A stretch of 64,000 bases of DNA. It comes from Nematostella vectensis. Taxonomy: Eukaryota; Cnidaria; Anthozoa; Actiniaria; Edwardsiidae. Location: positions 15,062,494 through 15,126,493 of the forward strand of contig NC_064040.1 of assembly GCF_932526225.1 (NCBI RefSeq), given 5' to 3'. The position numbers and the translations under genes were made by a program. Shown one piece after another: positions 1 through 12,832 of the stretch; position 1 is the stretch's first letter; each line of letters begins with the position of its first letter. The notes beneath the pieces are model-generated. The model saw nothing but the letters and a program-made list of their open reading frames with translations, ran no database searches and had not been told where the DNA came from.

Positions 1-3000
1 ACATCCTGCGGCCAAGCCCACTACATCTCCTCCTGCGGCCAAGCCCACTACATCACATTTTGCGGCCAAGCCCACTACATCTCCTCCTGCGGCCACGCCC
101 ACTACATCTCCTCCTGCGGCCAAGCCCACTACATCTCCTCCTGCGGCCAAGCCCACTACATCACATTTTGCGGCCAAGCCCACTACATCACATTTTGCGG
201 CCAAGCCCACTACATCACATCCTGCGGCCAAGCCCACTACATCTCCTCCTACGGCCAAGCCCACTACATCTCCTCCTGCGGCCAATCCCACTACATCTCC
301 TCCTGCGGCCAAGCCCACTACATCACATCCTGCGGCCAAGCCCACTACATCTCCTTCTGCGGCCAAGCCAACTACATCTCCTCCTGCGGCCAAGCCCACT
401 ACATCTCCTCCTGCGGCCAAGCCCACTACATCTCCTCCTGCGGTCAAGCCCACTACATCTCCTCCTACGGCCAAGCCCACTACATCTCCTCCTGCGGCCA
501 ATCCCACTACATCTCCTCCTGCGGCCAAGCCCACTACATCACATCCTGAGGCCAAGCCCACTACATCTCCTTCTGCGGCCAAGCCAACTACATCTCCTCC
601 TGCGGCCAAGCCCACTACATCTTCTCCTGCGGCCAAGCCCACTACATCTCCTCCTGCGGCCAAGCCCACTACATCAGATTCTGCGGCCAAGCCCATTACA
701 TCTCCTCCTGCGGCCAAGCCCACTACATCTCCTCCTGCGGCCAAGCCCACTACATCTCCTCCTGCGGCCAAGCCCACTACATCTCCTCCTGCGGCCAAGC
801 CCACTACATCACATCCTGCGGCCAAGCCCACTACATCTCCTCCTGCGGCCAAGCCCACTACATCACATTTTGCGGCCAAGCCCACTACATCTCCTCCTGC
901 GGCCACGCCCACTACATCTCCTCCTGCGGCCAAGCCCACTACATCTCCTCCTGCGGCCAAGCCCACTACATCACATTTTGCGGCCAAGCCCACTACATCA
1001 CATTTTGCGGCCAAGCCCACTACATCACATCCTGCGGCCAAGCCCACTACATCTCCCCCTGGGGCCAAGCCCACTACATCTCCCCCTGCGGCCAAGCCCA
1101 CTACATCTCCTCCTGCGGCAAAGCCCACTACATCTCCTCCTACGGCCAAGCCCACTACATCACATCCTGCGGCCAAGCCCACTACATCACATACTGCGGC
1201 CAAGCCCACTACATCTCCTCCTGCGGCCAAGCCCACTACATCACATCCTGCGGCCAAGCCCACTACATCACATCCTGCGGCCAAGCCCACTACATCTCCC
1301 CCTGCGGCAAAGCCCACTACATCTCCTCCTACGGCCAAGCCCACTACATCACATCCTGCGGCCAAGCCCACTACATCTCCCCCTGCTGCCAAGCCCACTA
1401 CATCTCCCCCTGCGGCCAAGCCCACTACATCACATCCTGCGGCCAAGCCCACTACATCACATCCTGCGGCCAAGCCCACTACATCTCTTCCTGCGGCCAA
1501 GCCCACTACATCTCCTCCTGCGGCCAAGCCCACTACATCTCCTCCTGCGGCCAAGCCCACTACATCACATCCTGCGGCCAAGCCCACTACATCACATCCT
1601 GCGGCCAAGCCCACTACATCTCCTCCTGCGGCCAAGCCCACTACATCTCCTCCTGCGGCCAAGCCCACTACATCTCCTCCTGCGGCCAAGCCCACTACAT
1701 CTCCACCTGGGGCCAAGCCCACTACATCTCCCCCTGCGGCCAAGCCCACTACATCACATCATGGGGCCAAGCCCACTACATCTCCTCCTGCGGCCAAGCC
1801 CACTACATCACATCCTGCGGCCAAGCCCACTACATCACATCCTGCGGCCAAGCCCACTACATCTCCCCCTGCGGCCAAGCCCACTACATCTCCCCCTGGG
1901 GCCAAGCCCACTACATCTCCCCCTGCGGCCAAGCCCACTACATCTCCTCCTGCGGCAAAGCCCACTACATCTCCCCCTGTGGCCAAGCCCACTACATCTC
2001 CTCCTGGGGCCAAGCCCACTACATCTCCTCCTGCGGCCAAGCCCACTACATCTCCCCCTGCGGCCAAGCCCACTACATCTCCTCCTGGGGCCAAGCCCAC
2101 TACATCTCCTCCTACGGCCAAGCCCACTACATCACATCCTGCGGCCAAGCCCACTACATCACATCCTGCGGCCAAGCCCACTACATCACATCCTGCGGCC
2201 AAGCCCACTACATCACATCCTGCGGCCAAGCCCACTACATCACATCCTGCGGCCAATCCCACTACATCTCCTCCTGCGGCCAAGCCCACTACATCTCCTC
2301 CTACGGCCAAGCCCACTACATCACATCCTGCGGCCAAGCCCACTACATCACATACTGCGGCCAAGCCCACTACATCTCCTCCTGCGGCCAAGCCCACTAC
2401 ATCACATCCTGCGGCCAAGCCCACTACATCTCCTCCTGCGGCCAAGCCCACTACATCACATCCTGCGGCCAAGCCCACTACATCTCCCCCTGCGGCAAAG
2501 CCCACTACATCTCCTCCTACGGCCAAGCCCACTACATCACATCCTGCGGCCAAGCCCACTACATCTCCCCCTGCTGCCAAGCCCACTACATCTCCCCCTG
2601 CGGCCAAGCCCACTACATCTCCCCCTGCGGCCAAGCCCACTACATCTCCTCCTGCGGCCAAGCCCACTACATCTCCCCCTGCGGCCAAGCCCACTACATC
2701 ACATCCTGGGGCCAAGCCCACTACATCTCCTCCTGCGGCCAAGCCCACTACATCACATCCTGCGGCCAAGCCCACTACATCACATCATGGGGCCAAGCCC
2801 ACTACATCTCCCCCTGCGGCCAAGCCCACTACATCACATCCTGCGGCCAAGCCCACTACATCTCCCCCTGCGGCCAAGCCCACTACATCTCCTCCTGGGG
2901 CCAAGCCCACTACATCTCCCCCTGCGGCCAAGCCCACTACATCTCCTCCTGCGGCCAATCCCACTACATCTCCCCCTGCGGCCAAGCCCACTACATCACA

Positions 3001-6000
3001 TCCTGCGGCCAAGCCCACTACATCACATCCTGCGGCCAAGCCCACTACATCTCCCCCTGGGGCCAAGCCCACTACATCTCCTCCTACGGCCAAGCCCACT
3101 ACATCTCCTCCTGCGGCCAAGCCCACTACATCTCCCCCTGTGGCCAAGCCCACTACATCTCCTCCTGGGGCCAAGCCCACTACATCTCCTCCTGCGGCCA
3201 AGCCCACTACATCTCCCCCTGCGGCCAAGCCCACTACATCTCCTCCTGGGGCCAAGCCCACTACATCTCCTCCTACGGCCAAGCCCACTACATCACATCC
3301 TGCGGCCAAGCCCACTACATCACATCCTGCGGCCAAGCCCACTACATCACATCCTGCGGCCAAGCCCACTACATCACATCCTGCGGCCAAGCCCACTACA
3401 TCACATCCTGCGGCCAATCCCACTACATCTCCTCCTGCGGCCAAGCCCACTACATCTCCTCCTACGGCCAAGCCCACTACATCACATCCTGCGGCCAAGC
3501 CCACTACATCACATACTGCGGCCAAGCCCACTACATCTCCTCCTGCGGCCAAGCCCACTACATCACATCCTGCGGCCAAGCCCACTACATCTCCTCCTGC
3601 GGCCAAGCCCACTACATCACATCCTGCGGCCAAGCCCACTACATCTCCCCCTGCGGCAAAGCCCACTACATCTCCTCCTACGGCCAAGCCCACTACATCA
3701 CATCCTGCGGCCAAGCCCACTACATCTCCCCCTGCTGCCAAGCCCACTACATCTCCCCCTGCGGCCAAGCCCACTACATCACATCCTGCGGCCAAGCCCA
3801 CTACATCACATCCTGCGGCCAAGCCCACTACATCTCTTCCTGCGGCCAAGCCCACTACATCTCCTCCTGCGGCCAAGCCCACTACATCTCCTCCTGCGGC
3901 CAAGCCCACTACATCACATCCTGCGGCCAAGCCCACTACATCACATCCTGCGGCCAAGCCCACTACATCTCCTCCTGCGGCCAAGCCCACTACATCTCCT
4001 CCTGCGGCCAAGCCCACTACATCTCCTCCTGCGGCCAAGCCCACTACATCTCCACCTGGGGCCAAGCCCACTACATCTCCCCCTGCGGCCAAGCCCACTA
4101 CATCACATCCTGGGGCCAAGCCCACTACATCTCCTCCTGCGGCCAAGCCCACTACATCACATCCTGCGGCCAAGCCCACTACATCACATCCTGCGGCCAA
4201 GCCCACTACATCTCCCCCTGCGGCCAAGCCCACTACATCTCCCCCTGGGGCCAAGCCCACTACCTTTCCCCCTGCGGCCAAGCCCACTACATCTCCTCCT
4301 GCGGCCAAGCCCACTACATCACATCCTGCGGCCAAGCCCACTACATCTCCTCCTGCGGCCAAGCCCACTACATCTCCTCCTGCGGCCAAGCCCACTACAT
4401 CTCCTCCTGCGGCCAAGCCCACTACATCTCCCCCTGCGGCCAAGCCCACTACATCACATCCTGCGGCCAAGCCCACTACATCTCCTCCTGCGGCCAAGCC
4501 CATTACATCACATCCTGCGGCCAAGCCCACTACATCACATCCTGCGGCCAAGCCCACTACATCTCCTCCTGCGGCCAAGCCCACTACATCTCCTCCTGCG
4601 GCCAAGCCCACTACATCACATCCTGCGGCCAAGCCCACTACATCACATCCTGCGGCCAAGCCCACTACATCTCCTCCTGCGGCCAAGCCCACTACATCTC
4701 CTCCTGCGGCCAAGCCCACTACATCTCCTTCTGCGGCCAAGCCCACTACATCACATCCTGCGGCCAAGCCCACTACATCACATCCTGCGGCCAAGCCCAC
4801 TACATCTCCTCCTGCGGCCAAGCCCACTACATCTCCTCCTGTGGCCAAGCCCACTACATCTCCCCCTGCGGCCAAGCCCACTACATCTCCCCCTGCGGCC
4901 AAGCCCACTACATCACATCCTGGGGCCAAGCCCACTACATCTCCTCCTGCGGCCAAGCCCACTACATCACATCCTGCGGCCAAGCCCACTACATCACATC
5001 ATGGGGCCAAGCCCACTACATCTCCCCCTGCGGCCAAGCCCACTACATCACATCCTGCGGCCAAGCCCACTACATCTCCCCCTGCGGCCAAGCCCACTAC
5101 ATCTCCTCCTGGGGCCAAGCCCACTACATCTCCCCCTGCGGCCAAGCCCACTACATCTCCTCCTGCGGCCAATCCCACTACATCTCCCCCTGCGGCCAAG
5201 CCCACTACATCACATCCTGCGGCCAAGCCCACTACATCACATCCTGCGGCCAAGCCCACTACATCTCCCCCTGGGGCCAAGCCCACTACATCTCCTCCTA
5301 CGGCCAAGCCCACTACATCTCCTCCTGCGGCCAAGCCCACTACATCTCCCCCTGCGGCCAAGCCCACTACATCACATCCTGGGGCCAAGCCCACTACATC
5401 TCCTCCTGCGGCCAAGCCCACTACATCACATCCTGCGGCCAAGCCCACTACATCACATCCTGCGGCCAAGCCCACTACATCTCCCCCTGCGGCCAAGCCC
5501 ACTACATCACATCCTGCGGCCAAGCCCACTACATCTCCCCCTGCGGCCAAGCCCACTACATCTCCTCCTGGGGCCAAGCCCACTACATCTCCCCCTGCGG
5601 CCAAGCCCACTACATCTCCTCCTGCGGCCAATCCCACTACATCTCCCCCTGCGGCCAAGCCCACTACATCACATCCTGCGGCCAAGCCCACTACATCACA
5701 TCCTGCGGCCAAGCCCACTACATCTCCCCCTGGGGCCAAGCCCACTACATCTCCTCCTACGGCCAAGCCCACTACATCTCCTCCTGCGGTCAAGCCCACT
5801 ACATCACATCCTGCGGCCAATCCCACTACATCTCTTCCTGGGGCCAAGCCCACTACATCTCCTCCTGCGGCCAAGCCCACTACATCACATCCTGCGGCCA
5901 AGCCCACTACATCTCCCCCTGGGGCCAAGCCCACTACATCTCCTCCTACGGCCAAGCCCACTACATCTCCTCCTGCGGCCAAGCCCACTACATCTCCTCC

Positions 6001-7396
6001 TGCGGCCAAGCCCACTACATCTCCTCCTGTGGCCAAGCCCACTACATCTCCCCCTGCGGCCAAGCCCACTACATCTCCTCCTGCGGCCAAGCGCACTACA
6101 TCTCCCCCTGCGGCCAAGCCCACTACATCACATCCTGGGGCCAAGCCCACTACATCTCCTCCTGCGGCCAAGCCCACTACATCACATCCTGCGGCCAAGC
6201 CCACTACATGACATCCTGCGGCCAAGCCCACTACATCTCCCCCTGCGGCCAAGCCCACTACATCACATCCTGCGGCCAAGCCCACTACATCTCCCCCTGC
6301 GGCCAAGCCCACTACATCTCCTCCTGGGGCCAAGCCCACTACATCTCCCCCTGCGGCCAAGCCCACTACATCTCCTCCTGCGGCCAATCCCACTACATCT
6401 CCCCCTACGGCCAAGCCCACTACATCTCCTCCTGCGGCCAAGCCCACTACATCTCCTCCTGCGGCCAAGCCCACTACATCTCCCCCTGCGGCCAAGCCCA
6501 CTACATCACATCCTGCGGCCAAGCCCACTACATCACATCCTGCGGCCAAGCCCACTACATCTCCCCCTGGGGCCAAGCCCACTACATCTCCTCCTACAGC
6601 CAAGCCCACTACATCTCCTCCTGCGGCCAAGCCCACTACATCACATCCTGCGGCCAATCCCACTACATCTCCTCCTGGGGCCAAGCCCACTACATCTCCT
6701 CCTGCGGCCAAGCCCACTACATCACATCCTGCGGCCAAGCCCACTACATCTCCCCCTGGGGCCAAGCCCACTACATCTCCTCCTACGGCCAAGCCCACTA
6801 CATCTCCTCCTGCGGCCAAGCCCACTACATCTCCTCCTTCGGCCAAGCCCACTACATCACATTCTGCGGCCAAGCCCACTACATCTCCTCCTGGGGCCAA
6901 GCCCACTACATCTCCCCCTGCGGCCAAGCCCACTACATCACATCCTGCGGCCAAGCCCACTACATCTCCCCCTGCGGCCAAGCCCACTACATCTCCCCCT
7001 GCTGCCAAGCCCACTACATCTCCTCCTGGGGCCAAGCCCACTACATCTCCTCCTGCGGCCAAGCCCACTACATCACATCCTGCGGCCAAGCCCACTACAT
7101 CTCCCCCTGGGGCCAAGCCCACTACATCTCCTCCTGGGGCCAAGCCCACTACATCTCCTCCTGCGGCCAAGCCCACTACATCTCCTCCTGCGGCCAAGCC
7201 CACTACATCTCCTCCTGCGGCCAAGCCCACTACATCTCCTCCTGCGGCCAAGCCCACTACATCTCCCCCTGCGGCCAAGCTCACTGCATCTCCTCCTGGG
7301 GCCAAGCCCACTACATCTCCTCCTGGGGCCAAGCCCACTACATCTCCCCCTGGGGCCAAGCCCACTACATCTCCTCCTGCGGCCAAGCCCACTACA
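1..7396. repeat. 27-bp minisatellite array (about 274 units), truncated at the left edge
   Basis: Each unit has a 20-base core GCGGCCAAGCCCACTACATC followed by seven variable bases (mostly TCCTCCT, TCCCCCT or ACATCCT). Because 27 is a multiple of three, all three plus frames stay open for long stretches and read as 9-residue repeats (KPTTSPPAA, RPSPLHLLL, GQAHYISSC); two minus frames are also long. The KPTTSPPAA frame resembles a mucin-like Pro/Thr/Ser repeat but is broken by TGA at 6209-6211. Rare variants recur at multiples of the unit: ATCATGG near 1758, 2784 and 4998 (38 and 82 units apart) and CTGTGG near 1978 and 3139 (43 units apart), so larger blocks were copied. No start region, splice signal or non-repeat coding flank supports a gene. 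The array ends at about 7396; the left end is outside the window. Confidence 0.95.
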
Positions 7397-7819
7397 TCAC
7401 TCAGTTTCGACCCATGGCAGAGGTTTCTTTTCCTCGCGAACGCCATCCCAGCGAAATACAGAGAAAACAGGCCTATACTAGCAGGGATGTCGTATTTAAG
7501 TCTATAACATATTTTGGATTGACATTACCCAAATTTTTTTTTGTGTGTGTGTAATATTTTTTGTTCCGATAATCAGAAGTTATTGCGGATTTTCTTAGGC
7601 CTAACCATTTGTCCCCCTCTAATGTACACTTCGCGAGAACTTAAAAAGTTGTATTTTCTTATGTTATTTGATGCATAAATCATGTACAATAGAAATTGAC
7701 ATACCTTTGACTACGACAGTCGTTTGATGTACTTGATTTCTTTTAATAACTGATTTAGCTAGGCCTGACCATTTGTCCCCCTCACAATTATATTTTCACC
7801 AAAACGACTACCTTCACCC
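7397..7819. other. Unique AT-rich flank of the minisatellite
   Basis: The repeat stops abruptly and non-repetitive sequence follows. The phrase GGCCTAACCATTTGTCCCCCTC at about 7598 is nearly repeated at about 7760, about 160 bp apart, suggesting a diverged tandem pair. I see no gene here. Confidence 0.5.
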
Positions 7820-8215
7820 GGTGAAAACGCCCGCTACAGGCCCGCTAGCATCTATCCTATATGCCCGCTGGACCATACTTTAAAGAAGGCCCGCCGCTAG
7901 CGTCCTTTTCAAATGCAGGCCCGCTTAACGCCCGCTAGCGGGCCTCGAAAAACGCCCGCTACTTGCCTTCGGTAGCGGGCTTTCTGGACGCCAGCAGGCA
8001 TTAAAACTGAAAACAGCGGGCCTTATGTACGCTAGCGGGCATAAGAGCGGACTACAGCGGGCGTTACTTGAACGTAAATACCCGGAGGGCCTTTAAAAGA
8101 CACAAGCGGGCTTCAAGAGACATCAGCGAGGAAAAGGCACGCTAGCGGGCATCGAGGTCTGGTTAACAAGCGGGCTTATTGCACAGTTAGCGGGTTTAAA
8201 AACGGACGCCTTGGT
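7820..8215. repeat. Cluster of GCCCGCTA / TAGCGGGC motifs with a polarity switch
   Basis: About 16-18 copies of a short GC-rich motif sit irregularly in AT-rich spacers. From about 7823 to 7955 they read mostly as GCCCGCTA; from about 7968 to 8190 they read as TAGCGGGC. Near the centre (about 7929-7943) is the palindrome GCCCGCTAGCGGGC. The cluster is therefore a broad, imperfect inverted arrangement of a dispersed motif and ends about 100 bp before a possible first exon at 8292. It could be a subterminal-repeat zone of a DNA transposon, a binding-site cluster, or a decayed foldback element; the sequence alone does not decide. Confidence 0.7.
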
Positions 8216-8291
8216 GTAAAATCTACGTTTGTTACGCCAATGGGTACCAACGTCATGCACATAGCCAAATGCCATCGCATTGGGATTTAAA

Positions 8292-11200
8292 ATGTCACCT
8301 AAGCAGAATACACAACTTCTCCTTCAGAACAGAAACCAAAACATGAGAAACTATGCAGGTAATATACAAAGCATCCATTATATTATTATTATTATTATAT
8401 TATCTGAATGAAAATCCTTATTTCCAAATAGCATTTATAATCTTCTAGGCTTTTATAGGACCATCTATTTTAATTCCCACCCTTATCGAACTTTAAATTT
8501 TGGGTTTTTAAAGTTGTTGCCATTATGTGAGGAGAGGACAGGAGGGGGGAAATCTAATAACCAAGCAAAAAGAAGATTATCCCCCTTGCGCTTGTCAAAC
8601 TTTTATAAACCTGCAATCTATTCCCTGTAGAGGGACAGTAAACCATAAAGCTACCAATTAACTGTTTTGCTTGTTTTCTTATCAAAAGAGTTTGAAAAAT
8701 GGAACGGGCAAGTGGAGGAAGAAGAACACTGTTTATATGTCAAGTTCTTAGGGGACAAAAAGGACACAGAAAAAACACCATTACTTCATATTTTCAATGT
8801 AATAGATGATGGACACGACAACGAAAAGAAGAAAGAGCGGACATCTAAAGTACAAGGTAATAATGCAAATTTTCTGTGGCAATAAAGTTTTGTGTTGTTG
8901 TTGGCATAGATACTGTAGAAATGAAGCATGAAAATAGAGAACTTGTTTGCCCCAGTCTCAAACTTTACATAAATATCCTAAGTTTGCTGTGGCTTTTACA
9001 ACAGCATCATAATTGCATACACCTATTTCATATAATTTATATAAGTGCAAACGGCGAATGGCCATTGTCAAATTGCAGTTCTTCTTATCATCTTTATTCT
9101 TACAATTAGATACCCACAAGCAGTGACTGGGCTTGGAACTGCCATTTGCGAATTGCTATTCGCACTGACAACGTTTATTGAAATACATTTTTTGGTCTAA
9201 AAGTTTATTTATTTGGCTTGCCACCACCTTATTCTTATCAAATAAGTTATTTTGTCTTATTGATGATGTTACTTTTGTTCCAGGGACATCTAAAATCAAC
9301 TGCAACTGCACATGAGTTGGCCAAGGACTCCCAACTGCTTGCTGCCTTTCCAGCCATGAAAATTTTGCAACAATGTTCTTGTTCTTTAAGGAGGTAAAAC
9401 AAATTGTGGTGTGGTTCACAGCTCATTCTTCATGTCACCGCACCGCACTGTGCACCGCAGTTCTACAATGCATATGTGGCAATAATGGGGTGTCCTCTAC
9501 CAACGAAACTTCTATGTGCCTGGCATGTAGATAAGACCTGGAAAGAGGAACTTAGGAAGAAAATTAGGTGCTTAGAGGTTTAGGTTGAGGTGTATCAAAT
9601 GCTCCGTACAGTAATGAAGCAGACATCAAAATCACTTTTTAAAAGATTCTCTTCAAGAATTACTTAATAGATTGTCAAGTGGATCAAGAACAAAAAAAAT
9701 CCATAGCTATTTTATCAAAGAGTGGGTAAGGAAACAAAAGCATTGGGCGTATTCATATGGAGTCGAGGCCTTCCATAAAGTCTTTAAGAGACTCTACCTA
9801 CGAGGGAAAGTAAATAAGAAAGTGGACTGCCATCTTGTTGACCTGATGAGGTTCATTCGAGATTAGGGGTTCGATGGGCTAGTCAAATTAACAGAGGGGA
9901 ACTAACCTATCGGATTTCAAAAATAATAGACCGCCATAATCAAAGGCTAAATATGTCAACAGACTCAGTAAACAAGATAGATGAAGGAAAGTGGTCCGTA
10001 GGTGAGAATGGAAAAGACATACACAGTAAAACCCCTTGAGTGCTGATCTCGAATTATCGAGTAGCTCCGTTCCTGATCAGCCGCCAAAGAAACAGAGAAA
10101 ACTTCAGGGAAAAATCCAGCCTTCTATCTTGCTGTTTACTAGTCACCAAAACATATCACCGAAAAACTCACAATATTCAGCTGCAAGGGAGAGGAAATGT
10201 AACATTTTAGCGAGACTGAAATAGAACAAAGTACTGGCCTTACAAAGATCTACAGGAAGTTCTGGAATCGAATAAGTGAGGAAATCTGCCGTGCGGATTT
10301 TCTGAAATCTTTTAAAGCAGGGGCAGTTTAGGGGGCTGTCAATGTTTCTTGGACTCTTGATAAAACTAAATACCTCAAAGAAGACGTAGAAGAAGTAAAC
10401 GATACACTCGAGCATCAATGCACTAAGGCACAAGCAAACCGAGTAATAATGTGGAATAAAACAATACACAAAAACAACGAAAGGGTTGACAAAGGGAATG
10501 ATAGCTTAACAAATCTCAAGACCAACTCTTGAGGGCAAGACTGGAGCTGTTTGAAGCTGACAATCCTTCGCTGCGCAAACAAGCGTACTTACTTACTTAC
10601 TTAACCTCTTCATCCCCGGTGGGACATAAGGCCGCTACAAAACGCTTCCACTTTCGCCGATCGCGCGCCATGTGCTGAGCTTCTGCGAGTGTTAGCTGGT
10701 GTCCCGATAACTCAGACAGGATGGTTCTTCTCCAGGTTGTTTTAGGTCTACCGGGCTTTCTCCTTCCTGGTGGTGTCCACCTTAAAGCAACCTTTGGAAT
10801 GCGTCGCTGGTCCATTCTTAGAACATGCCCAAGCCATCTCATGCGTCGGCATTTGATTTCGTCAACAACACTATGGCTTCTGGTCTTTTTATATAGCTCT
10901 TGATTGGAGATGACTGCTGGCCAGAATATGCAACATATTCTTCTGAGACATCTATTGTGGAATACGTCGATCTTCTTCATGTCACTCTGTACCACTCACA
11001 AGCGTACGGAACAGTGCAAAAGGTTGAAAAAGAATTAGAGCAAGATCTTAAGTGAACTGCGAAAAGCACAAGACGCACTGCGCGTCGAGTCTTGAGTATC
11101 CCACTCAAGACTCGTCGAATCTTTGCTGTGGAGCATAGACAGAAATATCTGGCTCAGTGCAACCCATTTACCAGGAATTCAGAACTGCAGCTGACCAAAA

Positions 11201-11590
11201 ATCTAGAGAATTCAATGATGAAAGAGCCCTTGTCTGGGCTTCACCAAGTGAGAAAGGAATTTTCTAGTGAATGGCCTCATACTCTCCAATGTGGGCCATC
11301 TTTGCTACCCAACCTTATTCAAAAATTGTTTTCAGGCTTATTCTGGGTTCCTTGGACCTGGAAATGTTTTGTTTGGCTTTGGGGCAAAGAGACATAAAAA
11401 ACTGTTATGATTATGGGGGAGGAGATTGCCCGTCTGTCTGTCAAGGTGTTTCCAAGACTCCCATGATGCAGTGCAGGCATGCAAAATAGGCTAAACATGG
11501 TGACTCGCTTTTAATGGAGGTTCTAGCATTGATTATTGTGACTGATTGCTGTAAAATGGGACCGGACGGAGCGCAATAAAGGTATCAATT
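8292..11590 (+). pseudogene. Decayed spliced gene or transposon gene of unknown function
   Basis: Coding-like pieces lie in order on the plus strand. A possible first exon starts with ATG at 8292 and ends at a GTAATA donor near 8358. A second (about 8690-8855, Glu/Lys-rich) joins it in frame after an AAAG acceptor and ends at another GTAATA donor. A third open piece (9284-9393) has a CCAG acceptor and a GGAG|GTAAAA donor but a different phase. 9640-9866 reads open for about 75 residues, then meets TAG and a frameshift near 9895. A further open piece (10036-10224) and a coiled-coil-like stretch (10530-11060) follow, the latter split by a LINE insertion and ending at TGA. An AATAAA lies near 11575. 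I do not recognise the protein. The stops and frame changes say pseudogene; it may be one copy of a repetitive family. Confidence 0.35.
10589..10997 (-). mobile_element. 5'-truncated non-LTR retrotransposon (LINE) fragment
   Basis: The minus strand encodes about 130 residues of the C-terminal part of a non-LTR retrotransposon ORF2, with the typical downstream-of-RT signature: residues CLRRICCIFW, then RRMRWLGHVLRM, then a Gly/Arg/Pro-rich GRRKPGRPKTTWRR. It ends in a short AAGT microsatellite tail (plus strand about 10587-10602), as in RTE-type elements. The fragment is flanked by a perfect 10-bp target-site duplication, ACAAGCGTAC, at 10579-10588 and 10998-11007. Removing the insert and one duplication copy restores an open frame across the junction in the host sequence, so it landed in a sequence that still looked coding. 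About 410 bp, dead on arrival because the 5' part is missing. Confidence 0.88.
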
Positions 11591-11599
11591 TGTGACTTG

Positions 11600-12362
11600 A
11601 TCTGTGTTTGCTTGTCCCTATTTGTAGTTTGGAATTTTGTGTCTTTTTTGGTAAGAAATGTGTCTGAGTTAAGGATTTGTTTACGAATTGGTCAGAAGTC
11701 AAGGTTGATATTTTGACAATAGAGTCAATTCTATTACATTGCTTGGATGCGCTTTTGAAGGTCGTCTATGCCTTGGAGGAATCCATGAGTATACGGGTTT
11801 GGTGATGTTTAGTTTGCATTTCTGACGTTTCGGAGTTGGGCCTTTATTTTACAGGCGTCTCAGGGCGTAATAGTAATGAAAGACTAAAAGGTGTGTCCAT
11901 TAGATACTTTAAAGTCTCACGTGACTCTATTCTATTCCTTATTTACCGTCATTTATTATACATTTGTGTGAATGTTTTTGAACTTTTGTTGTTTTCATTA
12001 TATTTTAACTCACTTCTTTCTCCACCAGCTTGTACACCTTACCCCTTATCAGCCTTTTTGTTTTCCGGTCTATACCTCCCTACCCACTACGTCCTTCCTA
12101 ATCTTCCCTCTCACCCTATACGCAATGGTAAGAACAACTGCATCACTATCCAGGACACTCCTTATAGTCCAACTCCACTCACTGTAGCATTATCCCCACA
12201 ATAACCCTCCCGCCCTCACACCTGCCACCTACCTCTACCCGTATCACAATCATTATTCCCCTTTTATGTCCCCCTTCTCCCCAGGTGCCATGGTACGAAT
12301 ACCCGCTTTTAACCAAAAAAAAGGTGACAAGGTAGAATAAAAATTAAACGAAACTTACCTGG
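11600..12362. other. Intergenic, no gene seen
   Basis: AT-rich sequence with a pyrimidine-rich stretch at about 12010-12290 (many CCT/CTC runs). Short open frames there have no recognisable family and look like composition effects. Confidence 0.4.
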
Positions 12363-12832
12363 AGTCACCAGGAACAAGGAATTACGTGCCCATCCCTAAA
12401 GGATATACCCACTCAACTGATTTGCGGTGGAATATTTTTGATAACCACACCTGGCGCCCGTTTCTCGAAACACCCGAGAATTCTCGGGCCCGAAAACTTT
12501 ATTTTGCATTTTTGCCCAAAATTTCGCATGTTTTCCTTTTTGAGAACCGTTTTCATGTTTAAGAACAGTTTAAACTTCCTCTTGGTTCATATTTCAAATG
12601 ATTACGCTCAATAGGGCTATTTTCGAAGTTCTGCTGAAGCCAGAAAGTTACCCGAAAAGTCTCGGGTGACTGCGAGGCCCCGAGAACTTTCTTAATATTT
12701 AAGCCATGTGAATTTCGGGCCCGAGAAGTTCGGGAAATATCAAAATCTATAAAAGAATCATCCTGTACATGAATCTTTGTGATCAGTTTGGCGGTAAGTG
12801 CTTTCTCACGTAACTCCTTGTTCCTGGTTACT
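12363..12832. mobile_element. Non-autonomous TIR element, 3-bp TSD (Harbinger-like)
   Basis: The ends are 26-bp imperfect terminal inverted repeats, at 12363-12388 (AGTCACCAGGAACAAGGAAT and on) and 12807-12832 on the other strand, with two mismatches. A 3-bp direct repeat TGG flanks the element (12360-12362 and 12833-12835), which fits the target-site size of PIF/Harbinger elements. The inside carries several copies of CGGGCCCGA and CCCGAGAA motifs in both orientations, giving extra fold-back potential. No transposase ORF is present, so this is a MITE-like derivative. Superfamily is inferred from TSD length only. Confidence 0.7.

Noticed and set aside
60-7481. Open frames of up to 2473 codons in the minisatellite
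   Set aside because: The 27-bp period keeps every frame open; the two longest plus frames and the minus frames cannot all be genes, and no start exon, acceptor or non-repeat domain supports any of them.
9870-9895. tRNA-like GGTTCGA box
   Set aside because: No cloverleaf could be built around it; no complete tRNA gene was seen anywhere in the window.
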